This document shows positions 23,311 to 32,900 of a stretch of DNA of 33,175 bases, piece by piece. Position 1 is the stretch's first letter. Each line of letters starts with the position of its first letter. Both the position numbers and the translations under genes were made by a program. The notes beneath the pieces are model-generated. The model saw only the letters and a list, made by a program, of their open reading frames with translations. It searched no databases and was not told the origin of the DNA. The stretch comes from Planctomycetaceae bacterium (GTDB lineage Bacteria > Planctomycetota > Planctomycetia > Planctomycetales > Planctomycetaceae): the NCBI GenBank assembly GCA_021732415.1, contig JAKFVC010000033.1, positions 1-33,175 on the forward strand. The letters run 5' to 3'.

Positions 23311-24768
23311 TCAATCTGAGTTCGCTGGTTCCGAACTGAATCCCGTGATGCGGCGAGTCAGTGATCCGTCTCCGGAGGTCATTTCTCGGAGTGCTTCGCT
23401 TAAGTTGTCTTCGGTTAATATGAGAGAGTCCTGGTCCACTGCCTCTGTTTCGACGGCAATCATGGCGGCCTTGCGAACCAGTTCTTTGATGAACGCGGGA
23501 CTCGCACCGGCGGTCTTTCGCAGAAGGTGTGTCCAATCGTTGATCACGAGCGTCGAGCCGCCGGAGTAGAGTTCCATCAGCCGGCGCCGGCAGGCTTCGT
23601 CCGGTAGCGGAAAACCAATCGCCTGGTCGATCCGGCCGGGTCGATTGGAGAGGGCCGACTCGATTTGATCAGGTTGATTAGTGGTCAGGAGAAAGAGGAT
23701 CTCAACATCGGAATCCAACCCATCCATCTCGTTCATGAGCTGATGCAGAGTCGTCGTCTGGAAGCTTTGATCCCGGCGCGTCGCGATCAAGTCGACGTCT
23801 TCCAGGATCAGCATGGCCGGCGTGAGTTCTCGGGCCATGCGACAGCATTCCTTGATATTCCAGAGTTGCTCGCCGGTGACGAGCAATACGGTCACGCCCG
23901 GCAGCGAATGTGTCAGCCAGCAGGCCGTGCGTGTCTTGCCGGTTCCGGGAGGTCCGTGAAACAGCAGGCCGCGCTTGGCCGAGAAGCCTCGTTGCTTGAG
24001 CCGTTTTACGTTCTTAAAGAAGCCGACCGTGTTACGTTGAATGCGGCGCATCGTGTCGTGGGGCAGGATAATCGCATCGCCGGAGACCGAGGGCAAACGG
24101 TGAAATTTCACTTGAGACTGGCCGTGACCAGGCTGCTGGTCATAGTCGTTCAAACCGGAAGCCTGGCCATCGAGCGAGATGACCTTGCCGCGGTAGATAC
24201 TGTGTATTCGCATGAGTTTTCGCAGGGATTCGATGCACGCGCTCGAGTCGTCCCGGGTGTCGGACATCACCTCCATGGACGGCTCGGAATGGCCATAACT
24301 CGAGATGCCCGCGATCACGACGGCCCAGCGTTTGGTTCCATTCGTGATGAGATACAACGGGTTCGTCAGACAGTCCTCACGCTCATCGACATCGATATCC
24401 ATCTGACGAAAAACAGGCGCCGCGGGTCCCAGCTTATCGGACTGCAGCCCCACTCCGGACAATACCGTCAAGCATTCCAGCGTGGCCTGCTGCTCGGCCA
24501 CAAACGCTTCCACCGCGCGTCGGACATTGGGGACGTCAAACATCGAGAAGGAACGTGCCACGACTGGCCGCTCGCGGTATCGCAGCCCGAAGAATTTTCG
24601 CAATCGCCGGCGTACCGCTTCGACACGCCTGGCGTGCCAGACAATGAACGGCAACACCAAGACTACAGCGACGCCGAATATGATTCCAACTACACTGTCG
24701 GCCGCCTCATTTCTGGCCAACGCGATGGTGGACAGGACGTATAATTGCACGATTGTCACGACTGACAC
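23311..24768 (-). CDS. Membrane-anchored AAA+ ATPase
   Basis: A 485-residue protein. One or two N-terminal membrane segments (about 4-18 and 25-45) are followed by a middle domain without clear similarity (50-230) and one AAA+ module. The Walker A is GPPGTGKT (272-279), the Walker B is LILEDVD (320-326), sensor 1 is Asn364 (LLTTNQPD), and the arginine region is SNRPGRID (374-380). The C-terminal lid (LRKTAGASPAFIKELVRKAAM) is classical. There is no HExxH, so it is not an FtsH protease. The layout is like membrane AAA+ unfoldases (BCS1/FtsH-like head). It begins 30 bases after higA on the same strand and is probably cotranscribed. The start is a GTG, without a clear ribosome site. Confidence 0.85.
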   Translation of the reverse strand: MSVVTIVQLYVLSTIALARNEAADSVVGIIFGVAVVLVLPFIVWHARRVEAVRRRLRKFFGLRYRERPVVARSFSMFDVPNVRRAVEAFVAEQQATLECLTVLSGVGLQSDKLGPAAPVFRQMDIDVDEREDCLTNPLYLITNGTKRWAVVIAGISSYGHSEPSMEVMSDTRDDSSACIESLRKLMRIHSIYRGKVISLDGQASGLNDYDQQPGHGQSQVKFHRLPSVSGDAIILPHDTMRRIQRNTVGFFKNVKRLKQRGFSAKRGLLFHGPPGTGKTRTACWLTHSLPGVTVLLVTGEQLWNIKECCRMARELTPAMLILEDVDLIATRRDQSFQTTTLHQLMNEMDGLDSDVEILFLLTTNQPDQIESALSNRPGRIDQAIGFPLPDEACRRRLMELYSGGSTLVINDWTHLLRKTAGASPAFIKELVRKAAMIAVETEAVDQDSLILTEDNLSEALREMTSGDGSLTRRITGFSSEPANSD

Positions 24769-24798
24769 CCGATCGTTGGTAGTTAGTGCCGCGGGGGG

Positions 24799-25296
24799 TC
24801 AACCCAAAAACAGTCCAGGAGCAACTCCGAAATAAGCAGCCAGATTTGTGATGTGATTCCGATTCAACTGCCGCTTGCCACTCATGACAGACGAAAGGGT
24901 TGAGACGGCAATTCCGGTCCCGATCGCAACTTCCGACAATGTTGCCTCTCGAGCGTCAATCAAGTGACGAAGCAGTGCGACACCAGAGACAGCCGGCATG
25001 GGGATATTGGCTTCCTCATAAAAGCGGATCTCATGACCTAAGCTGTCCAAGTAACCCTGTTCCTGTTCATCGAGTGGCTTTTTTCGGCTCAGGAGGTAAT
25101 CCAGCATCTGGATGGCTTCGCTAAGCTCGACTTCGGTACGAAGCGGACGAAGGGGAAATACGGCAACTAATTTCAGATAACTAATACTGGCCCTCGAACC
25201 TGATTGCTTCGCAAACTGCTTAAGACCAGTTTCAGCGGAACGGAGCTGCTGGGCATTTTTGGTCTGCAGAGAACGATTCGTATTTTTATCGACCAT
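24799..25296 (-). CDS. higA: HigA-type antitoxin, XRE family
   Basis: A 165-residue protein. The C-terminal part is an XRE helix-turn-helix (LSEVAIGTGIAVSTLSSVMSGKRQLNRNHITNLAAYFGV). The middle (VFPLRPLRTEVELSEAIQMLDYLL, LDEQEQGYLDSLGHEIRFYEE) is the domain typical of HigA partners of the HigB toxin of this type. About 38 extra residues (MVDKNTNRSLQTKNAQQL...) precede it, which most family members lack as I recall them. It neutralises HigB and should repress its own promoter at the operators 25666-25682 and 25696-25712. The gene starts 18 bases after the higB stop, the usual toxin-first order. Confidence 0.88.
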   Translation of the reverse strand: MVDKNTNRSLQTKNAQQLRSAETGLKQFAKQSGSRASISYLKLVAVFPLRPLRTEVELSEAIQMLDYLLSRKKPLDEQEQGYLDSLGHEIRFYEEANIPMPAVSGVALLRHLIDAREATLSEVAIGTGIAVSTLSSVMSGKRQLNRNHITNLAAYFGVAPGLFLG

Positions 25297-25314
25297 TTTT
25301 TCGTCCAGTTCACT

Positions 25315-25617
25315 TCAGCGGCATTCGCAGAACTGCTTCCAGGCATCCCGATCGTACTCAGCATGAGTCATTACGTTGACAACGAAGAGCGTTTTCCAGT
25401 TCAGAGACCGTCTTACAACGAGCCTATAGTTGCCGCCGCCGATGTTAAAAATCAGGCAACAGCGATAATAGCTCGCCTTGGGATAAGTCGCCTGCACATC
25501 GGCCCACTGCGTCCAATCCGCGGACTCCATGACCTTGAACCAGGCAGCCAGCGCTTCTTCCGCGTCAGCGTGCAGCGTCCAGAACTCCACCAGCTTTCGG
25601 CGAGAAATCACGTGCAT
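25315..25617 (-). CDS. higB: HigB-type mRNA interferase toxin
   Basis: A 100-residue protein. It carries the HigB (RelE-superfamily) landmarks: MHVISRRKLVEFWTLHADAEEALAAWF, DVQATYPKAS, LIFNIGGGNYRLVVRR and VVNVMTHAEYDRDAW. Length and order fit the family well. The known role is ribosome-dependent mRNA cleavage when free of HigA. Its promoter and operators lie directly upstream (25660-25712). Start ATG 25617 has only a weak ribosome site. Confidence 0.9.
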   Translation of the reverse strand: MHVISRRKLVEFWTLHADAEEALAAWFKVMESADWTQWADVQATYPKASYYRCCLIFNIGGGNYRLVVRRSLNWKTLFVVNVMTHAEYDRDAWKQFCECR

Positions 25618-25659
25618 AGATCAGAATTCTCAAGATATAAGGACCTTGAGTCTCCACTT

Positions 25660-25712
25660 ATAGTATTTCGCATATTGCGAAACAGTCAAGTCCTCTTTCG
25701 CAATATGCGAAA
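25660..25712 (-). promoter_or_regulatory. higBA promoter with two palindromic operators
   Basis: On the minus strand, TTGACT (25689-25684) and TACTAT (25665-25660) are 18 bases apart. The spacer holds the 17-base operator TTTCGCAATATGCGAAA (25682-25666). The same 17 bases in the opposite reading occur upstream of the -35 box (25712-25696). Both have arms TTTCGCA/TGCGAAA, and the centres are 30 bases apart, close to three helical turns. A repressor on the first operator would block polymerase binding. A further half-site (GCGAAA) lies at about 25715. Confidence 0.8.
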
Positions 25713-25797
25713 ACGCGAAATTCGTCGGCAAGACTCGCCAGCATTAACAGCTAGTTCAATCCGAATGCCACCTCATACGAGTTACCAATACTGCAGG

Positions 25798-27285
25798 CTA
25801 ATGCCCCATCGCGGGTCCACGTTTCTTCGCAATTTCAGCGGCATCGGGCTGCGTGTGCTTGATCCAGTTGGGCATGCTCGAACCGATAAACATTCCGGCG
25901 AAGGAGGCGGCCAGACCATACAGTTGAGCGGGGACGTTGCGCCACAGTTCGGGGCTCTCTTCTGAGCAGAGGAACTCGGCACCGATCCAGATGGGGACTG
26001 CGAGGAGAATGGAGAAGATGGCACCCTGGGTGGTCGCTTTGGGCCAGTAGATGCCGCAGAGCAGGGGGACGAAGGCGACGACCAGCGTTACCTTGTAGCC
26101 GCTCTCGACCATTTCGTACATCGTGCTTTCGGAGTTGATGGAAATCGTTGTGGAAACGATCGCGACCAGGATCAAGATTGTGCGCAGCAACAGCAGCATC
26201 GTCTTGTCACTGAAATGCTTGGTGAACTGTTGCAGGACGTTCTCGGTGAGCACGCTGGCAGGGGCGAGCAGGGTGCCGCTAGCTGTCGAGAGGATCGCTG
26301 AGAGGACGGCTCCGAAGAACAGGATCTGGCACCAGATGGGGGTCCGTTGCAGAATGAGGTGCGGGAGGATTTGTTGGATTTTGCGAGCATCATCGTCGGC
26401 CGAGAACATGGCGATGTAGGCGGGGTCGATGACGGTGGCTGAGTAGGCGATGAACATTGGCACGAAGGCGAAGGCGAAGTAGAACAGGCCGCCGCACAAT
26501 GTGCCGATGAAGGCGGTGCGTTCGTTCTTGGCACTGGTGACTCGCTGGAAGACGTCCTGTTGAGGGATCGACCCCAGTGCCATGGTGATGAATTCGCCGA
26601 TGAACGCCAACCACGCCGCGGCGGTGAGGTGCGGGAACAGATTGAGCTTGCCCTCTTTTTGAGCGGCCGCGATGACGACATCAAATCCACCGGCCTGATA
26701 GCCGAGCAGAATGGCCACGATGATCAGTCCAAACACAATGGCCGCGGTCTGCACGACGTCGGTCAGCGCGACCGACCACATCCCGCCGAACAACGTATAA
26801 ACGGTAACGACCGAGGCCCCGATGATGATGGCCGTATTGAGTGAGATCTGAGGGAAGAGGACATTGATCACCAGACCGAGTGCTGACAATTGAGCACTAG
26901 TCCAACCGAGGTACGAACTGGCGATTCCGAGTGATGTGATCACTTCGACGAACTTGCCGTACCTCAAGTGGTAATAGTCGCCGATCGTCAGCAGTTCCAG
27001 GCGATAGAACGTCCGCGCGAAGAAGAAGGCGACCAGGACCAGGCACACTGAAGCACCGAAAGGATCACCAGAGACGAACCCCATGCCCTTGTGGGCGAAT
27101 CTCGCCGACACCGACAGGACCGTTTCGGCTCCGAACCATGTGGCGAAGACGCAGGCGAAGTTCATGTAAAGCGGGAGCGAGCGTCCCGCGACCATGAAGT
27201 CCTTCGAGTCCTTCACGCGGCTCGAGGCATAGATTCCCACCGCCACCGTGGCGGCCATATAGATCAGAACGCAGGCAATTAGCAT
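25798..27285 (-). CDS. Sodium/solute symporter (SSS family)
   Basis: A 495-residue polytopic protein with about 12-13 hydrophobic segments. SSS-family landmarks are FMVAGRSLPLYMNFACVFATWFGAETVLS, RFAHKGMGFVSGDPFGA, SAQLSALGLVINVLFP, TVYTLFGGMWSVALTDVVQ, and GSIPQQDVFQRVTSAKNERTA. It imports an organic solute, such as a sugar, amino acid or organic acid, with Na+. The substrate cannot be assigned; no catabolic partner gene is adjacent. The start is ATG 27285 with GGGAG upstream. It ends about 85 bases before the higBA operators. Confidence 0.9.
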   Translation of the reverse strand: MLIACVLIYMAATVAVGIYASSRVKDSKDFMVAGRSLPLYMNFACVFATWFGAETVLSVSARFAHKGMGFVSGDPFGASVCLVLVAFFFARTFYRLELLTIGDYYHLRYGKFVEVITSLGIASSYLGWTSAQLSALGLVINVLFPQISLNTAIIIGASVVTVYTLFGGMWSVALTDVVQTAAIVFGLIIVAILLGYQAGGFDVVIAAAQKEGKLNLFPHLTAAAWLAFIGEFITMALGSIPQQDVFQRVTSAKNERTAFIGTLCGGLFYFAFAFVPMFIAYSATVIDPAYIAMFSADDDARKIQQILPHLILQRTPIWCQILFFGAVLSAILSTASGTLLAPASVLTENVLQQFTKHFSDKTMLLLLRTILILVAIVSTTISINSESTMYEMVESGYKVTLVVAFVPLLCGIYWPKATTQGAIFSILLAVPIWIGAEFLCSEESPELWRNVPAQLYGLAASFAGMFIGSSMPNWIKHTQPDAAEIAKKRGPAMGH

Positions 27286-27739
27286 GGATCGCTCCCGATG
27301 AACTTCAATTCGTGGCTGGAGTCCGTGGGGAATATGCTAGCAGGCGGGTCGATGAAGCTGAAGCGGTCCAGACAGATCGTTTTGGTGGGGAGATTGGCCG
27401 TAGGATCGGCTTCCCGCCCGTCATTTTTGTCCAGGAGTGACAGGTTGGAAGCCTATCCTGCGGGATCTGCCGGTTGTGCGACTTCGGCAGACTCTGCGGT
27501 TGATCAGTCGTCTACTGTGAGTTTGTATGGAGATTGGTCGATGGGAGGTTATTCGGTGCTTTCGCTCTCATGGTACATCCAGAGTTGGGCGCGCCGCCGC
27601 ACTGAGACTTGTTGGTCCCCGGTTTTGTCCTCCGATTGTTGCCTGACACGGCCCGCTCCCCGTGCTGGATTTTCAGTCCGTCCGTTGTTGAACGGTCGAC
27701 ACGATCACTCACCCCGCCTGTTCCGCGGAGCATCAGTCT

Positions 27740-27835
27740 ATGAGACACATTTGCCGAATTCTGGCCGGGACTGCGGGGGTCTGGATCCTGCCCGTGCATT
27801 CACACGTCTGGTGCTGGTTGCGCAACTTTGCGTGA
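27740..27835 (+). CDS. Possible 31-residue peptide
   Basis: A short frame starting MRHICRILAGTAGVW with GGAG nine bases upstream of the ATG. It is hydrophobic and has His-Ser-His and Trp-Cys-Trp near its C-terminus. It ends 11 bases before the compound palindrome at 27847. It could be a peptide, or the remaining signal peptide of a lost gene such as an outer-membrane factor. The evidence is weak. Confidence 0.22.
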   Translation: MRHICRILAGTAGVWILPVHSHVWCWLRNFA

Positions 27836-27846
27836 GTCGTGGAGGA

Positions 27847-28010
27847 ACGGGTCTCCTGGTCCGTCCGCATTGTGTAGCGGAACGTCGTCAGACTTCCGCC
27901 GAGCTACCGCAGACATTCGGTCTTCGTCGATCCCATCGACCGCTAGAGACGATTGCAAGAATTCTTACGAATTCTTCTACGCTGAGGGACGGACGGGCCA
28001 GGAGACCCGT
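27847..28010. repeat. Compound palindrome with GGGTCTCC arms
   Basis: 27847-27866 (ACGGGTCTCCTGGTCCGTCC) pairs with 27991-28010 with one mismatch. An inner GTAGCGGAA...TTCCGC segment is a degenerate version of the hairpin at 797-859. The outer arms share GGGTCTCC...CCCGTCC with the repeats at 5256 and 6088. Confidence 0.75.
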
Positions 28011-28434
28011 CCCACGATACGCGGCTGAATCTCTGCCCGGGAGGCAGCGGATTTGCCTCATAAATGATCACTCTCTCAGGTTCTTTACACCGCGGATTCC
28101 CTGTTTTCCAGACGGCAAGATGATTCTCGCCAGCCAGATGTCGGTGGGGCGTAGACATCTGTGTTAATCTCGCGAGTAGTACTCGATAACGAAATTGTAA
28201 TCTGGCGCAGAAATTGCTATCGTCTTTTGTGCCTGCAACTTGGGATTTCTGAAGTCGAGCTTATTTCCCGTTCACGCTCAGTTCAGGGAAATCGGCGACT
28301 CTTCCCATAGTTCGCAGCGCCAATTGTCAGTGGTTTGCCCTGATTTCCTCTGAAGAGCGCTTCGGCGGAGGGAATCGTTCGGCTGCGCACGTTCACGATT
28401 GTGGACGCAGCCTGTGATCTGAATCGAGGAGTTT

Positions 28435-29877
28435 ATGACTTCCGAGGCTAAGTCCGTAGTCGCAACCCTATCAAGCTGGGGTGTCAAGTTAGGGATTTTG
28501 TCCATTCTGGCAGCGATTGGCTGGTGGGGACATTCCACCCATTGGACACTGCCTGGATTTAACCATGCCGATGCCGCAGTCCAAGCCCACGAGGCGCCAG
28601 CGAAAACGGCCTCGGTCGCCTCGCAAGTCGCCGCGTTTCCGGGGCGATTGCCCACCATTGAATTCGATTCGGCAGAGGCTGCCCGGAATTGTGGGATCGA
28701 TACTGCGGTCGCTGAAGAACGCTCGATGGGCGATATGATTTCTGCCACGGGTGTGGTGGATTTCGACCAGACCCGTTACGCCCAGTTGGCGACCCGGGTT
28801 CCGGGTATCGTCTGGCGCGTCGAGCGTCGCGTCGGTGAGGCCGTTAAGGCGGGCGACATTCTGGTCATTGTCGATTCGACCGAAGTCGGCCAGGCGAAGG
28901 CGGCATTGCTGGAAGCGGCCGTGGTCTACGAGCTGAAATCGCAAACCCTGAAGCGATTGGAAAAAATCCCCGACTCGATCGCTCGTCGTGAGCTGCATGA
29001 AGCCGACGCGGCCTTCAAACTGGCCGACGTGCAGCGCTTCAATGCCATCCAGAAACTCGTCAACTTTGGGTTTCCCATTCGCCTGGAAGAAATCGCCAAA
29101 CTGTCCACGGACGAGCTCGCGACCCGCCTGCAATTCCTGGGGCTTCCCGAGCAACTCAAAACCGAAACGGCCTCCGCGAACCTGATTCCGCTGATCGCGC
29201 CGTTCTCGGGGGTCGTCATCAAGTGCGACGTTGTCAAAGGCGAGGTCGTCGAGACGGCAGAGACCCAATATGTCGTGGCCGACATGCGCCGCATGTGGAT
29301 CAATCTCGACGTGCGACAAGAAGATGCTTCCCGCCTGAAATTGGGAGCCAAAGCCTTGATCCGCAGCGAAGGGGACACCGACGCCTTGCCGTGCGTCATC
29401 ACCTGGATCGGTGCCGAGGTCGATCCCAAGACGCGTACCATTCGGGCGCGGGCCGAGGCCGAGAATCCCGCCCAGGATGAGACTCAACCGGGTCGGGATC
29501 CTCGCCGCAAGTTGCGGGTGAATTCTTACTGCTCGGCCATGATTCAAGTCGGGGCTGAGCCCAAGACCGAAGTGGTGGTCCCCAATGACGCCTTGCATTG
29601 GCAGTGGGAGATTGGGAAGCAGATCGTGTTTGTGTCGTTGCCGGACCGCAAACGATTTGAACCGCGGATTGTGACCAAGGGCCTGGCCCATGATGAATAT
29701 GTGCAAATCATTGATGGGATCAGCGTCGGCGAGCAAGTGGTGACGGCCGGCAGCCGGATCCTCTCGTCGGAACTGTCCGACAAGCTGCAACCGCATGTGG
29801 GCGAAAACGCCGCAGCCATCCGCAAGTTTGACGACGTGCAAGCTCCTCAGACTGCCGCCGCAACTCTCGCCCATTGA
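28435..29877 (+). CDS. czcB: RND efflux periplasmic adaptor (CzcB/CusB-type)
   Basis: A 480-residue protein. An N-terminal membrane anchor (about 16-31) is followed by a His/Ala-rich stretch, then a membrane-fusion protein core: biotinyl-lipoyl half-motif VPGIVWRVERRVGEAVKAGDILVIVDS, a helical hairpin (about 160-230), the second half-motif APFSGVVIKCDVVKGEVVE, and beta-barrel/membrane-proximal domains (MRRMWINLDVRQEDASRLKLGAKALI; HDEYVQIIDGISVGEQVVTAGS). It links the inner-membrane pump CzcA to an outer-membrane channel in metal-cation export. AGGAG five bases before ATG 28435 supports the start. It is followed after 33 bases by czcA. Which metal it handles cannot be told. Confidence 0.88.
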   Translation: MTSEAKSVVATLSSWGVKLGILSILAAIGWWGHSTHWTLPGFNHADAAVQAHEAPAKTASVASQVAAFPGRLPTIEFDSAEAARNCGIDTAVAEERSMGDMISATGVVDFDQTRYAQLATRVPGIVWRVERRVGEAVKAGDILVIVDSTEVGQAKAALLEAAVVYELKSQTLKRLEKIPDSIARRELHEADAAFKLADVQRFNAIQKLVNFGFPIRLEEIAKLSTDELATRLQFLGLPEQLKTETASANLIPLIAPFSGVVIKCDVVKGEVVETAETQYVVADMRRMWINLDVRQEDASRLKLGAKALIRSEGDTDALPCVITWIGAEVDPKTRTIRARAEAENPAQDETQPGRDPRRKLRVNSYCSAMIQVGAEPKTEVVVPNDALHWQWEIGKQIVFVSLPDRKRFEPRIVTKGLAHDEYVQIIDGISVGEQVVTAGSRILSSELSDKLQPHVGENAAAIRKFDDVQAPQTAAATLAH

Positions 29878-29910
29878 TTGCCAGCCGCCGCCTGCTCGGA
29901 GCGCTCTCGC

Positions 29911-32900
29911 ATGTTGACGAAAATCATTACCTGGTCGTTGGACCATAGGATCACTGTCGGTATTGCCACGGTCATACTGGCGATTGCCGGGGTTCTGTCG
30001 TTGAACGTCCTGACGATCGATGCCTTTCCGGATTCGACTCCGGTTCAAGTGCAGATCAACACGGATGTCCCGGGACTGGTCGCCACCGAAGTCGAGCGTC
30101 TGGTCACGTTTCCTATCGAGCTCTTGATGGGTGGTCTGCCCGGATTGGTTGAAGTCCGCTCGACCTCGCAATTTGGATTGTCGCAAGTCACGGTGACCTT
30201 CGAGGACAATTCCGACATCTATCTAGCACGACAACTCATCTCGCAACGCCTGACGACGATTGAGATGCCGGCGGGCGCGACCAAACCCGATTTGGGCCCG
30301 GTCGCGACGGGGCTGGGCGAAGTGTTGCATTACATGTTGAAGCCGAGCGGTGGAGAGAAAAGCCTAGACTTGACCGCCATTCGTACGCTGCAGGACTGGG
30401 AAATCCGCCCGGAATTGCGGACGGTTTCGGGGGCCGCCGAGATCAACACCTGGGGTGGCTTGAAGAAGCAATATCAGGTCAAGATCAACCCCGATCTGTT
30501 GTTCAAATACGACCTGACGTTTCAAAACATCGTCGAGGCCCTGCAAACCAACAATCTCAACATCGGCGGGGGTTACATCGACCGCAAGGGTGACATGCTG
30601 CTGGTACACGGCATCGCCCGCATCGGCTCACCCACGCAGATCGGCGAGATTCAAGTCGCCGCAGTCAACGGCATTCCCATCTATGTGAAGGACGTCGCGG
30701 AGATCGTCATCGGTCATGAGCTGCGTCGCGGCCTGGTCACGGCCGACGGCAAGGGTGAGATCCTGCTCGGCCTGGGTTTCATGCGGATCGGCGAGAACAG
30801 TTCTGCGGTCACTCAGGCACTCTCGGACAAGTTCCAGGAGGTCCGCAATAACTTGCCGGAAGGGGTCGAGGCCGACGTACTCTATGAGCGGACGGACTTG
30901 GTGAAGGAAGTCATCGGGACCGTTCGCAACAACTTGTGCGAAGGTGCGCTGCTGGTGGTCGCGATCCTTTATCTTTTCCTCGGTAATCTGCGGGCTGGAC
31001 TGATCGCGGCTGCGGGCATTCCGTTGTGCATGCTCTTCGCCTTTACTGGCATGTATCAAATGGAGATTGCCGGCACGTTGTTGAGCCTGGGGGCGATCGA
31101 CTTCGGCATCGTCGTCGACAGTTCGGTGGTGGTCATCGAGAACATCGTCCACCGCCTGGCCCATCGCTCTGAAGATGATTCTCGAACGCGATTACAAATT
31201 ATCCGGGACGCGGTCGTCGAAGTCCGCCAGCCGGCGGTGTTCGGCCAGTTGATCATCATGATCGTCTACATTCCCATCCTCAGCCTGGAGGGTGTCGAAG
31301 GGAAGATGTTCCGTCCGATGGCCCTGACGGTCATCCTCGTGCTGGTGGGATCGCTAATTCTCTCGTTGACGCTCACCCCGGTACTCGCCAGCGTGGCCTT
31401 GCCGCGACGGATTACTGACGGTGAGGGCTTTTTTCTCCGCCTTCTGAAAGCGGCTTACGCGACATCTCTCGGCATCATCATGCGGATTAAGACCGCAGTC
31501 TGGTTTTTGGCGATCTCATGCGTGCTGTTGGCGGGGTACATCGCTTTGAATCTCGGCACGGAATTCATTCCGCAACTGGCCGAGGGATCGATCGTCATCG
31601 GGGTGCGCTATCCACCAGGCACGAGCTATCTGGAGTCGGCCAAGAACAACACGCTCGTTGAGAAAATGCTGCTGAAATCGTTTCCGGACGAGATCTCACA
31701 CGTCTGGAGTCGCGTGGGTGAGCCCGATATCAACACGGATGCAGGGACCCCGGAAACCACCGACATGTTTTGCACGTTGAAGCCACGCCACGACTGGAAG
31801 CGTGCCAAGACTCAAGCGGAACTGGTCAAGATCCTCGAGCAGGAAATGAAGCAATATCGGGGGCGGACCATCTGGTTTACGCAGCCGATCGAAATGCGCA
31901 TCAATGAGATGCTGACGGGCGTCCGCGCGGACCTTGCCCTGAAACTGTTTGGTGATGATCTGGATACACTGATTAAATCGGCCAATGAAATTGCCGCGGT
32001 GCTGCGTGACATCCCGGGTTGTGCCGACCTGGCGGTGGATGATGTCGCCGGGCAACCGATTCTGCAGATCCAGTTGGACCGGGACCAGATTGCCCGGTAC
32101 GGCATCACGGCGGAAACCGTAATGGACGTTGTCGAAGCGGTCTCTGGTAAGACCGTCGGTGAGGTCATCGAAGGGCAGGTGCGAATCCCCGTCGCGGTCC
32201 TGCTGCCATCAGTCTATCGCAACAGCCCGGCCGATCTGGCCCAACTGATGCTGGCGACTCCCTCCGGAAACCGCATCCCGCTGACTCGTGTCGCAGATGT
32301 CCGGGAAGTTCGTGGGCCGAAATACATCACGCGGGAATGGAGTAAGCGACGGATCACAATCCAGTGCAATGTTCGGGGTCGGGATATCGGAAGTTTTGTT
32401 TCGGAAGCGCAATCCAAGATTGGACAGCGCGTCCCATTGGCTCGCGGCTATCGGCTCGAATGGGGTGGTCAATTCGAGAACATGCGCCGCGCCCAGATGC
32501 GTCTGGCGCTGGTTGTTCCGCTCGCCTTGAGCATGATCATCCTGCTGTTGTACTTCTCCTTTCGTAACGTGATCGACACGGTGTTCGTGTTTGCCAGCGT
32601 GCCGTTCGCCTGCGTGGGTGGCATACTGGCACTGGTCCTGCGAGAAATGCCCATCTCCATTTCTGCGGCGGTGGGATTCATTACTCTGTCAGGTGTCTCG
32701 GTCCTCAGCAGCATGGTGCTGGTCACCGCAATTCGCAATCGGGTCGGGGACGGGGCATCGATGTCTGAAGCCGTGATCGATGCGTCCCTGAGTTGCCTGA
32801 GAACGATTCTGATGACATCCGCTGTGGCCAGCGTCGGCTTTTTCCCGATGGCGTTCAGTTCGAGTGTCGGAGCCGAAGTTCAGCGGCCGTTGGCGACCGT

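Larger units (their letters stand above)
27286..28434. other. 1.1-kb intergenic region ahead of czcB
   Basis: It holds a compound palindrome at 27847-28010 and one 31-codon frame (27740-27835). A 289-codon + strand frame (27298-28167) passes through the palindrome, has no family signature and is not called. No outer-membrane-factor (czcC) gene is here, although this is where one usually lies. No convincing promoter was identified before czcB. Confidence 0.5.

Noticed and set aside
23665-24744. 359-codon + strand frame opposite the AAA+ ATPase
   Set aside because: It is antisense to intact Walker A and B motifs, with composition typical of a shadow frame.
27298-28167. 289-codon + strand frame upstream of czcB
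   Set aside because: It runs straight through the compound palindrome at 27847-28010, is rich in Arg/Ser/Cys, lacks a ribosome site and shows no domain.
28489-30186. 565-codon minus-strand frame opposite czcB and the start of czcA
   Set aside because: It is a codon shadow of two clear RND genes with no recognisable domain.
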